Below are positions 7,347 to 14,666 of a stretch of 43,519 nt of DNA, piece after piece. Source of the stretch: Prevotella sp. (lineage in GTDB: Bacteria > Bacteroidota > Bacteroidia > Bacteroidales > Muribaculaceae). The stretch spans positions 1 through 43,519 of the forward strand of contig JAMPBN010000008.1 of assembly GCA_023666665.1 (NCBI GenBank), in the 5' to 3' direction. A program made the translations under genes and the position numbers. The notes under the pieces are model-generated. The model was not told the DNA's origin. It did not search any database and was given only the letters and a program-made list of their open reading frames with translations. Each line of letters begins with the position of its first letter. The first letter of the stretch is position 1.

Positions 7347-9101
7347 ATGGCAACTACCACAACAAAACAAGAGATTTGGGACACCGATGGCCAAATCTTA
7401 GGCAATGCCCCTCAATGGGCAACATATCGTAAACAGCTTGACAGTGAATTTCCGTCACCTTACAAAGGAGGTTCCGACACACTGGCTGAATCTATGAAGA
7501 AAGCTGTTGAACTCATCGACAAACTTCGTCCTTCGGGACCCGACAGCCCGGCATTTCTCGGCAAAAACTCAAAGCTGACATATAACTATCCTGAAGTTAA
7601 AAATCAAAAAATTCCTCAGAAGTCTGAGGCGCTCGACGATGTTATTGCCGACTGCGTGAAGCTCTTCCAAGGTCTGCCCGACGTTTCGAGTCCGCTGACT
7701 ATGAGCAACGTTTGGCCGCAGCCTAACAATGCCAGCATCATCGCCTCAATGCTTCCGCTTATTTTCGCTCCTAATATTATTGAGGGCGAATATGGCTGGA
7801 ATGTTCATAAAGCCGAACTGGAGAGCGGCGGTATGCTTGCCGACCTCTTTGGCTGGGAGCCTACCAAGGCCGGCGCAGTTTATACCTACGGCGGTTCGGG
7901 TTGCTGGTTCTACGGCTTGAAATACGCCCTTACCCGCGTCTTCCCCGACTCCCGCGAAAAAGGCATCCGAGCCGACGGCAAGGTTCTCGTCAGCGGTCAG
8001 GCTCACTACTGCCGACAGAATGCCACCGACTGGGCCGGACTGGGCATGGATAACGTAATCATTATTCCTACCGACCCCAACAATAACAAGATGGACCTCA
8101 ACGCCCTTGAAGCTACACTGAAAGACCTGCAGGAAAAACAAATCCCTGTTGTTGAGGTTGTATGTACTATGGGTACCACCGATGCCAGCGTATTCGACCC
8201 GATTGCTGACGTTCGCCGTCTGCTCGACAAGTATCCCAACCCCGCCGGTTACGGCAAGGCTCTGCTTTATGCCGACGCAGTTTGCGGCTGGTCGTGGTAC
8301 GTGTTTAAAGACTACGATTTTGAAAAGAATCCGCTCGGCTTCTCGCAGCGCGTGCTGAAAATAATCAAGAAAAACTATGAGGAAATCAAGGGCATACATT
8401 ATGCCGACGCAGTTGGCGTGGACTTCCATAAATTCGGATTCGCACCGTATATCAGCAGCTGCTTTGTTTATCAAGACGCTGCCGAGTTTGAAAACATAAT
8501 GCGCCGCGGCAACTACGCCTACCTGCAGTCAGTAACGCCCTACAACCCGATGTATTACACCCTGGAGGTTTCGCGTACGGCATCAGGCTCACTGGCCGGT
8601 TGGGCCACTCTGAAGTACCTCGGTATCGAAGGCTTGCAGGCAGTGCTCGGCGGCATCCTCGAGGTACGCCTCTATATGGATTCGCTCGTCGAAACCCAAC
8701 CCGATATGGTGATGGCCGATGCCGACGATACCGGCTTCATCACTCTGTTCCGCGTCTATCCTAAGGGCATTGATGCCCGCGAACAATACAGCCGCGAACT
8801 CAACGACCGCGAATACCGCTCAGAGCTTTTAGCTTTCAACCGCTTCCAGCAAGCCGTGGGCGAAAAGATGTTCCAGTGGTATCTCGAAGGCAAGAAAATC
8901 AACGGCAAGCCAACACCCCATATCGCTTACAGTACCGGCTTCCGCACCGCATCGTGGAATGAAGACGGCTCCGACCCCGAGGGCACAGTTTACGCTCTGA
9001 AAACCTACCCTATGAACGTCTACAACAACCCCGTAGTGATGGACCACGTAATCACTTGCGTTCTCGCCGCCCGCGACGAAGTCGAAAAAGAAATGAAATA
9101 A
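7347..9101 (+). CDS. Group II PLP-dependent amino acid decarboxylase
   Basis: A 584-residue decarboxylase of the PLP group II fold (Pyridoxal_deC). Recognisable are the ring-stacking His in VSGQAHYC (H220), the pyridine-binding Asp in LLYADAVCGW (D310), and the Schiff-base Lys in VDFHKFGF (K362). The chain is longer than glutamate decarboxylase GadB (about 460-480) and lacks the GadB N-terminal pattern, so glutamate should not be assumed. Tyrosine/DOPA, aspartate or another amino acid are possible. The next gene, 52 bp downstream, is a GadC-like antiporter, so the pair probably imports an amino acid and exports its amine, consuming a proton. This would be acid-stress protection or energy conservation. 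A palindrome lies just upstream of the start. Cytoplasmic. Confidence 0.85.
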   Translation: MATTTTKQEIWDTDGQILGNAPQWATYRKQLDSEFPSPYKGGSDTLAESMKKAVELIDKLRPSGPDSPAFLGKNSKLTYNYPEVKNQKIPQKSEALDDVIADCVKLFQGLPDVSSPLTMSNVWPQPNNASIIASMLPLIFAPNIIEGEYGWNVHKAELESGGMLADLFGWEPTKAGAVYTYGGSGCWFYGLKYALTRVFPDSREKGIRADGKVLVSGQAHYCRQNATDWAGLGMDNVIIIPTDPNNNKMDLNALEATLKDLQEKQIPVVEVVCTMGTTDASVFDPIADVRRLLDKYPNPAGYGKALLYADAVCGWSWYVFKDYDFEKNPLGFSQRVLKIIKKNYEEIKGIHYADAVGVDFHKFGFAPYISSCFVYQDAAEFENIMRRGNYAYLQSVTPYNPMYYTLEVSRTASGSLAGWATLKYLGIEGLQAVLGGILEVRLYMDSLVETQPDMVMADADDTGFITLFRVYPKGIDAREQYSRELNDREYRSELLAFNRFQQAVGEKMFQWYLEGKKINGKPTPHIAYSTGFRTASWNEDGSDPEGTVYALKTYPMNVYNNPVVMDHVITCVLAARDEVEKEMK

Positions 9102-9153
9102 TCTCAAGCAGGGGCGCTTGCGGGCGCCCTCGCTTATTTCCAACTATATATTT

Positions 9154-10770
9154 ATGAGCAAAACAGTTAATCGACCGGAGGCTCCTACGGTTACGAAGTC
9201 CGGTCGAAAAATCATAAACTCCACGGCCAAGGGGTCTCTTACTATGATTGCTATGGCCATTATGATTGTTACGTCGATTTTGAGTCTGCGAGGACTACCG
9301 AGCGAGGCAAAGTTTGGCACTCAGTCAACGTTCTACTATATATTCGCAGCCATAGTATTCCTGCTGCCTTTCTCGCTTGTATGTGCTGAACTTGCGTCTA
9401 CATATACAAAGTCCGGCGGCTTGTATCGCTGGGTTTCCGAGGCTTTCGGTCCCAAGTGGGGCTGGACAGCCATGTATCTTGAGTGGCAAACCATTATTTT
9501 CTGGTTCCCGACAGTACTGATGTTTGGTGCCGTGTCGTTGGCGTTTATCTTCTGGCCGGAGAGCTTCGACCAAAAGTTGGCATCGAATAAAATCTACACC
9601 CTTGTGGTGGCTCTTGTTATTTATTGGCTTGCTACTCTCAACGCTTTCCGAGGACAGAAAATGGCCAACAAGCTGAGCACTCTCGGTGGCCTATGGGGTA
9701 CCATTATCCCCGGCGCCATTCTCTTAGTACTCGGCATTGCCTATGTCCTTTCCGGCAAACAGATTGCGCTGGCCAACCTGCCGTTCTTCCCTGACTTCTC
9801 CCACCTCAGCACCATAGTCCTGGCGGCATCGATATTCCTCTTTTACGGCGGTATGGAAATTCAGGCAGTACATATCAATGATATGAACAACCCCGCCAAG
9901 CAATATCCCCGCGCCGTGTTTATCGCAATTATAATAATAGTTGCGGTCTATACACTCGGCACTCTGGTTATTGGCCTGGTTATACCGTCGGAAAACATCA
10001 ACCTGTTGCAGTCGTTGCTGGTGGCATACAATGCCCTTTGGTCAGCCTTTGGGCTCGAATGGTTGGGCAATGTTATGGCAGTGTTCATAATGTTTGGCGT
10101 TATTGGTCAGGTCAGCGCACTGGTCACCGGCCCTGCCACCGGTTTGATGGCTGTGGCTCAGTCAGGCTACCTACCTATGTCGCTGCAGAAGACAAACAAA
10201 AACGGTGTCAACAAGAGCATTCTGCTCATCGAGGGCGCGTTTATAACCATTCTCAGCCTCGTGGTTATAGTGCTGCCAACTGTTGAAACCGCCTATCAGA
10301 TAATGTCGCAAATGGCCACGATTATCTACCTTATTATGGTGTTGATGATTTATGGTGCATTTATTCGTCTGCGTCGCACTCAGCCCAATAAGCAGCGCGG
10401 CTTCAAGATTCCCGGCGGCAAGTTGGGCGAATGGGTGGTTTGCGGAGTCGGAATTCTCGGCGCATTGCTCGCACTGGTGCTGAGCTACATACCCCCGTCG
10501 CAGATCAATACCGGCAGCCCGGTTGTCTACATCGGCATCATAGTCATTGGCGTGGCAATCTTCCTGGCTCTGCCTCTGTGGGTTTACTCCAAACGCAAAC
10601 CCGACTGGCGTAACCCCAATACCCACTTCTATCCCTTTGACTGGCAAATTGAAGGTCGCAAGCCCGACGAAATCTCCAAGTGGCCGACAGGCTATGTGCC
10701 CACAGAAGACGAAGTCGAAGAAGCCGAAAACCAAAACATTGCCAAACACGCCACCCAAAAGCACTACTAA
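9154..10770 (+). CDS. GadC-like amino acid/amine antiporter (APC family)
   Basis: A 538-residue membrane protein with about 12 hydrophobic segments, of the APC superfamily and closest by look to GadC-type glutamate:GABA antiporters (TKSGGLYRWVSEAFGPKWGW, LFYGGMEIQAVHINDMNNPAKQYPRA split over two helices, GPATGLMAVAQSGYLP). It should exchange the substrate of the adjacent decarboxylase for its product. The ATG at 9154 was chosen over an upstream in-frame codon at 9118, because it gives MSKTVNRP before the first helix and fits the spacing after the decarboxylase. A hydrophilic tail of about 60 residues follows the last helix (from YSKRKPDW) and is rich in acidic residues and histidine. In GadC a similar tail plugs the channel at neutral pH; a like role here is inference. 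Confidence 0.88.
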   Translation: MSKTVNRPEAPTVTKSGRKIINSTAKGSLTMIAMAIMIVTSILSLRGLPSEAKFGTQSTFYYIFAAIVFLLPFSLVCAELASTYTKSGGLYRWVSEAFGPKWGWTAMYLEWQTIIFWFPTVLMFGAVSLAFIFWPESFDQKLASNKIYTLVVALVIYWLATLNAFRGQKMANKLSTLGGLWGTIIPGAILLVLGIAYVLSGKQIALANLPFFPDFSHLSTIVLAASIFLFYGGMEIQAVHINDMNNPAKQYPRAVFIAIIIIVAVYTLGTLVIGLVIPSENINLLQSLLVAYNALWSAFGLEWLGNVMAVFIMFGVIGQVSALVTGPATGLMAVAQSGYLPMSLQKTNKNGVNKSILLIEGAFITILSLVVIVLPTVETAYQIMSQMATIIYLIMVLMIYGAFIRLRRTQPNKQRGFKIPGGKLGEWVVCGVGILGALLALVLSYIPPSQINTGSPVVYIGIIVIGVAIFLALPLWVYSKRKPDWRNPNTHFYPFDWQIEGRKPDEISKWPTGYVPTEDEVEEAENQNIAKHATQKHY

Positions 10771-10784
10771 CATATGCACTGAAC

Positions 10785-10842
10785 TTTCGGCTTGTGCCGA
10801 AAAAAGAATCGCCGGGGCGGGTGCCTCGGCGATTCTTTTTTC
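10785..10842. terminator. Overlapping hairpins between the antiporter and tRNA-Arg (bidirectional terminator)
   Basis: First hairpin: TTTCGGC (10785-10791), loop TTGT, GCCGAAA (10796-10802). Second: GAATCGCCG pairs with CGGCGATTC around a G/C-rich loop, flanked by runs of six A and six T (about 10800-10842). The two share the A-run, so only one can form at a time. The second ends 2 bp from the tRNA-Arg 3' end, so it can stop both the plus-strand decarboxylase operon and the minus-strand tRNA transcript. Confidence 0.85.
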
Positions 10843-10843
10843 G

Positions 10844-10917
10844 TGACTCATACAGGATTCAAACCTGTAACCTTCTGATCCGTAGTCAGATGCTCTATTC
10901 AGTTGAGCTAATGAGCC
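10844..10917 (-). tRNA. tRNA-Arg (anticodon ACG)
   Basis: The minus strand folds into a full cloverleaf of 74 nt. The acceptor stem is GGCTCAT/ATGAGTC, with discriminator A and one G-T pair. The D arm is GCTC/GAGC, the anticodon stem TCTGA/TCAGA with loop CTACGGA (anticodon ACG), and the T arm ACAGG/CCTGT with loop TTTGAAT. The 3' CCA is not encoded. ACG is normally deaminated to ICG by TadA and reads CGU, CGC and CGA. A perfect consensus promoter lies just upstream and a strong terminator just downstream, so it is a single-gene unit. Confidence 0.97.
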
Positions 10918-10933
10918 ATCGTTTTTGACACTG

Positions 10934-10965
10934 CAAAGGTACAACCCTTTTTTGAACTGTGCAAA
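10934..10965 (-). promoter_or_regulatory. Promoter of tRNA-Arg
   Basis: Minus-strand TTTG (10962-10965), exactly 20 bp, then TACCTTTG (10934-10941): a full match to the Bacteroides TTTG-N20-TAnnTTTG consensus, 17 bp before the mature 5' end of the tRNA. Confidence 0.8.
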
Positions 10966-11026
10966 TTTTTCTGCAATTATTTTTTATCTTTTTTTGCACT
11001 AAAATGGCATATGCTTATAAATCAGT

Positions 11027-12334
11027 TCAATGGAAGTTGATATTTTTTTTGACTTTTCCGGCAATTTCTGTGTCATTTCCGATGAGTGCGGCGATTGCGG
11101 CGCTTGTCGCGCGGTCAATGGGGTTGAATTTTGAGCCGTTGACCATACGGGCAAACGCCACCAATTCGTTGCGGATGCCTTCGCCGTCGAGCTGATAGAA
11201 GTAGCGACGGTTGTCGGCAGGGTTTTCGTAGCGAATCTCAAAGTAGTCTGTTTTCCACCACGGCGCGGGAACGTAGAAATAGCCCTTGGTGCCGGAAACT
11301 ACCAGTTCGCCCTCGCTTTTAACCCCCTTGCCGAACTTTGAGGTTGACACTGCGCCGGGATAGATGAGCGAAATTTTTGAAAAGTCATCGAATTGCAGCT
11401 CGTCGTTAGCCATTCTGCTGACTACTTCGGCCGAAAGCCAGTCGCTACCGAGCAGGTCAATGACCGGCAGCAGGGCGGTGGGTCCCCATGCACTCAAGCT
11501 GTTCCACTCCTCAGCAATGACTTTTGAATCGGAATATTCGAGCGTTTTCAGGCTTGTGCAGGTTGAGTCAACCGACACTATCTTGCCGATTTTTCCGCTT
11601 TTAGCCATACCGATAAGGCGTGAATATGCCGTGGAATAAGCCGTTTTTATGCCGTCGGCAAGCGTCAGCCCCTTTTGGCCGGCAAGATCATAGAGTTCGT
11701 TGACCTGCGCGGGAGTCGGTGCGATGGGTGATTCGCACAGCACGTGTTTGCCCCGCAGCAGCGAAGTTTTTACGTCGTCGTAGTGGCGCGAGGGGTGCGA
11801 CACCACATACACGGCATCCACTTGGCTGAAAAACTCATCTTCCTTTCCGGCTTCGAGGTGGAGGCCCATTGTCAGGCCGTTGACATAGCGGCTTTCGGCA
11901 ACGTATTTTTCCACGATGCGGTTATTGCCGATGATTCCTATACGGATTTCACGCTCCTTGGCGCGAAGTTCGCTGCTCGACACTCCGTCCGTGCGGTCGA
12001 GGTAGACAACCTCGCAATAATCGCTGAGATAGTCAAACTTCCCTTTCCAATCTGAACCCACAGTGAAAATGTCAACGCCGAGTCGTTTGATGTCGTCAAT
12101 TTTTTGACCCTCGTATTCCTCCACGATGATTTCGTCGGCCAGGCCGGTGCGGCGAACGGCCTCTATACGCTGCATCAATGACTCCGCAACGTTGATTTTG
12201 CCGCGTGAGCGGTCAAAGTCATCGGAGGTAACGCCCACGATGAGATAGTCGCCAAGCGCTTTGGCGCGTTCAAGCAAGCGAATATGGCCGTGGTGCAGCA
12301 GGTCGTAGGTTCCGTAGGTGATGACGCGTTTCAT
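11027..12334 (-). CDS. Cytidylyltransferase (TagD-like) fused to a degenerate Gfo/Idh domain
   Basis: A 435-residue two-domain protein. Residues 1-125 are a TagD-type nucleotidyltransferase: GTYDLLHHGHIRLLERAKALG carries the HxGH motif (H14, G16, H17), and RTDGVSSSELR (114-124) is the RTxGxST-like signature of glycerol-3-phosphate-type cytidylyltransferases. Residues from about 130 look like a Gfo/Idh/MocA oxidoreductase (RIGIIGNNRI, GKHVLCESPIA), but the dinucleotide-binding glycine run is imperfect. The usual EKP lysine is Ser (ESP, 201-203), and the DxGxH region reads ALLPVIDLLG, with no His. So cytidylyl transfer looks intact while the dehydrogenase half may not be catalytic. The ATG at 12334 was chosen as MKRVITYGTYD is the family start and overlaps the upstream stop (ATGA). 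Last gene of the cluster. The CDP-activated substrate is unknown; glycerol phosphate or another polyol or amino-alcohol phosphate is possible. Confidence 0.85.
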   Translation of the reverse strand: MKRVITYGTYDLLHHGHIRLLERAKALGDYLIVGVTSDDFDRSRGKINVAESLMQRIEAVRRTGLADEIIVEEYEGQKIDDIKRLGVDIFTVGSDWKGKFDYLSDYCEVVYLDRTDGVSSSELRAKEREIRIGIIGNNRIVEKYVAESRYVNGLTMGLHLEAGKEDEFFSQVDAVYVVSHPSRHYDDVKTSLLRGKHVLCESPIAPTPAQVNELYDLAGQKGLTLADGIKTAYSTAYSRLIGMAKSGKIGKIVSVDSTCTSLKTLEYSDSKVIAEEWNSLSAWGPTALLPVIDLLGSDWLSAEVVSRMANDELQFDDFSKISLIYPGAVSTSKFGKGVKSEGELVVSGTKGYFYVPAPWWKTDYFEIRYENPADNRRYFYQLDGEGIRNELVAFARMVNGSKFNPIDRATSAAIAALIGNDTEIAGKVKKNINFH

Positions 12335-13551
12335 TTTCTGAATATCTTGTTTTTGAGATTCCACCAGGCAACTTTCTGACGGTTCCCCCATATGTATTTC
12401 TTATAGAGGAGTTTCAGCGACGGACGTTTTGCCCATTTGCGGTTAATTTGGCTGTAGGTCATTGATTCCGACTCCAAATCTGCCATACATTCTGCCCGCA
12501 AGGGATTCTCGGCAATGGGCCGTTTCATCGGCCCCTGATAGCGGAGCGCCGCGTTGAAGTCGAGGCGGTGGCCAAACATCAGTGGCTCCGCTTTTTTGAG
12601 CGCTTCAAGTCCGCGAGCGGAGTTGGCGAAGATAAGCGATGCACCGCCATTTTTGCCGTAGAGTTCCGGGCAGTAGAGATGCACGCCCCAAAGGTCGCCC
12701 AAGGTAATGTCGGCAACGCGCTGCGGAGTGGTGAAAGGGCACCTATAGCACGATGGTCGGCTCATAAGGTGATTCAACCAAATGCTCCAAAAGGGGTTGA
12801 ACCAACGGTCGGTCAGGAACGCGCGGCCGTTTTCCAACTTGACGCGCTGCACTTGAAAGTCCCACTTGCCAGGCGTTTTGTAGCGGTAATTAAGTTCGGC
12901 AATCTGCGAGCCGTAGCGCCGCTCCATATGCAGGTTAAATTTGCGGATATACAACGGCGACGGCACTCCCTCGCACACCACCTCCACCGTAAGCAGCCGA
13001 GAGGTGTCAGTGCGACTTGTCGCCAAATATTTATAAAGCCCCGCAATCTGACATGGCGTTCCGCTGAAAAGAACGTTGACGTTGCGGCGCAACAGTGCCC
13101 GCGCATCAACGTAGGCATTGCCCATCAGGCTCTGCGAATATTTTGATTTGCGAAAAATATTGATTTCGCTCTTTTCGGTGATGTATGTATGGAGTACGTT
13201 CAGCTCATAATCCGTTGCACCGAAAATTGCATAATTTTCTTCACACCAGGCTTCTACAATGGCAGAGAATGCCCCTCCCGATGTGCTTTGCGCCTTGACC
13301 TGAGAATCTAAGTTATATCCGCCGAAAACTGCCGTGGCTTCGGGGTTCTTTTCGGACAGCTTTTCTTCGGGGCAGACCTTATGGCAGAGTCCGCAGTTTA
13401 TGCATAGCGACTCGTCCAACTGCGGATAACGGAAGCCCTCCGCATCTTCGCTCATTTGGAGTGCCGCTTTCGGACAGATTTGCACGCAGGCCTCGCAGCC
13501 GGTGCATCCCGACTTCTGTCCGTCAACAAGATAGCCGCGAGAGTCGTTCAT
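12331..13551 (-). CDS. FrhB-like Fe-S flavoprotein (coenzyme F420 hydrogenase/dehydrogenase beta family)
   Basis: A 406-residue protein. The N-terminus is a 2x[4Fe-4S] ferredoxin domain (C16, C19, C22, C26 and C50, C53, C56, C60), followed by FrhB/FdhB-type N and C domains with the SGTPCQIAGLYKYL motif and the GDLWG block. This family is named after F420 enzymes, but Bacteroidales do not make F420; their members occur in surface-polysaccharide loci, typically beside polysaccharide pyruvyl transferases as here. A flavin-linked redox step on a nucleotide-sugar or pyruvylated glycan is a reasonable guess but unproven. It overlaps both neighbours by 4 bp (ATGA), so it is tightly co-translated with them. 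Cytoplasmic. Confidence 0.87.
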   Translation of the reverse strand: MNDSRGYLVDGQKSGCTGCEACVQICPKAALQMSEDAEGFRYPQLDESLCINCGLCHKVCPEEKLSEKNPEATAVFGGYNLDSQVKAQSTSGGAFSAIVEAWCEENYAIFGATDYELNVLHTYITEKSEINIFRKSKYSQSLMGNAYVDARALLRRNVNVLFSGTPCQIAGLYKYLATSRTDTSRLLTVEVVCEGVPSPLYIRKFNLHMERRYGSQIAELNYRYKTPGKWDFQVQRVKLENGRAFLTDRWFNPFWSIWLNHLMSRPSCYRCPFTTPQRVADITLGDLWGVHLYCPELYGKNGGASLIFANSARGLEALKKAEPLMFGHRLDFNAALRYQGPMKRPIAENPLRAECMADLESESMTYSQINRKWAKRPSLKLLYKKYIWGNRQKVAWWNLKNKIFRK

Positions 13552-14666
13552 ATGCTTTCAGTGAGTTCGCGGTTTAGGATTTCGAGGCTATGGGCGCGTT
13601 CCCGCTCAATGTTGCTATGAACGCGGTTATAGTCAATCGGTGCGGCTTCGGGGCTGTCAGTGGTGTTGATGAGTCGGTCAGAGATTCCAAACAATGCCAG
13701 CATCTCCTCGATTTTTGTGTCGCAGAGTTTGCGCGAGAAAATATAGAACGGCCTGCGGAACTGCACGGCAAAAATCATACCGTGGAAAGAGTTGGTTACG
13801 ACCATTGCGGCGTTTTTTACCAGTCCGAGAAACTCTTCAACGCCGGCATCGTAGCGCATAGTGTGGCGCTCGGCGTTTTTTGCATTGAGGCTTATCTCAA
13901 TGATTCTCAAGCCGAGGTCAGCAGCTTTGCGCTCGGCAAATTCCTGCATTGCCGGGTCGTGGCGACGCGAATATAGCAGCAGATACGGCTCCTTAACCTC
14001 CGGCTCAACGGTGATTTCAGCATATTGTTCAGACGTGAGCAGCAGGGTGGGGTCGGTAACGCGATAGAGCGGCTTATTGTATAATGAGCCAACGAGCGGC
14101 AACATGTCGTTTTCGCGCAGAGCTATTGCGTTGAAATTTTGCAGGCGGCTGCGCAGCTCGGAGATTTCTTCATCGGAAATGTTTTTCCAATCGCCGAAAC
14201 TTGCGGCAAAGGCCACGGAGCGGCCGCGCATCACCTGGTAAGAGGCATAGAATCCTTCGTCGAAACCGAATTCGGGTACGGCAAACACCGTGTCGCTGCC
14301 GCACACGTAGCCGTCGAGGTTCTCCTCTGCCAGACTGTCGTTGAAATTTGCCGAGGTGTATTTTTTGCCACTCAGCGGATATCGGGTCTTGTAGAAGTTG
14401 CAGAATTTGGCGTAATTTTCGCGGATAGCCGGCATACTCAGGCGGCAACGTTCATGGGCGGCACTGTCTGTGTCCCACATATTTCCGATTGGGCTGAGAA
14501 CGTCTTTGTCGGCAAGAATGTCTGGGCAGTAATCAACCACTTTGGCATTGATGTTATTAGGGTTAAGGCTGTTGATAGCCTTCTGCAAGGCCCATGTCTG
14601 CAACGCCGAACCGTAGTTGGTGAAGTTGCCATACATGTTGTAGCTCACTATCCCAACTGTTTTCAT
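13548..14666 (-). CDS. Polysaccharide pyruvyl transferase family protein
   Basis: A 372-residue protein of the PS_pyruv_trans family, which transfers pyruvate from phosphoenolpyruvate to a sugar as a ketal, adding negative charge to surface polymers. The N-terminal VGIVSYNMYGNFTNYGSALQ, the central DGYVCGSDTVF (the family's GSDqvW-like block), and the C-terminal VVTNSFHGMIFAVQFRRPFY with its conserved SFHG are the family marks. Length is usual. It lies between the FrhB-like protein and the aminotransferase, with 4-bp overlaps on both sides. The acceptor sugar cannot be predicted. Confidence 0.87.
   Translation of the reverse strand: MKTVGIVSYNMYGNFTNYGSALQTWALQKAINSLNPNNINAKVVDYCPDILADKDVLSPIGNMWDTDSAAHERCRLSMPAIRENYAKFCNFYKTRYPLSGKKYTSANFNDSLAEENLDGYVCGSDTVFAVPEFGFDEGFYASYQVMRGRSVAFAASFGDWKNISDEEISELRSRLQNFNAIALRENDMLPLVGSLYNKPLYRVTDPTLLLTSEQYAEITVEPEVKEPYLLLYSRRHDPAMQEFAERKAADLGLRIIEISLNAKNAERHTMRYDAGVEEFLGLVKNAAMVVTNSFHGMIFAVQFRRPFYIFSRKLCDTKIEEMLALFGISDRLINTTDSPEAAPIDYNRVHSNIERERAHSLEILNRELTESI

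Noticed and set aside
7347-9101. Aspartate 1-decarboxylase serving pantothenate with PanB
   Set aside because: panB is near but on the opposite strand and in another transcript; the partner here is an antiporter, which points to amine export and not to beta-alanine supply.
12331-13551. True F420-dependent hydrogenase subunit
   Set aside because: Bacteroidales lack F420, and the genomic setting is a glycan-type cluster with a pyruvyl transferase.
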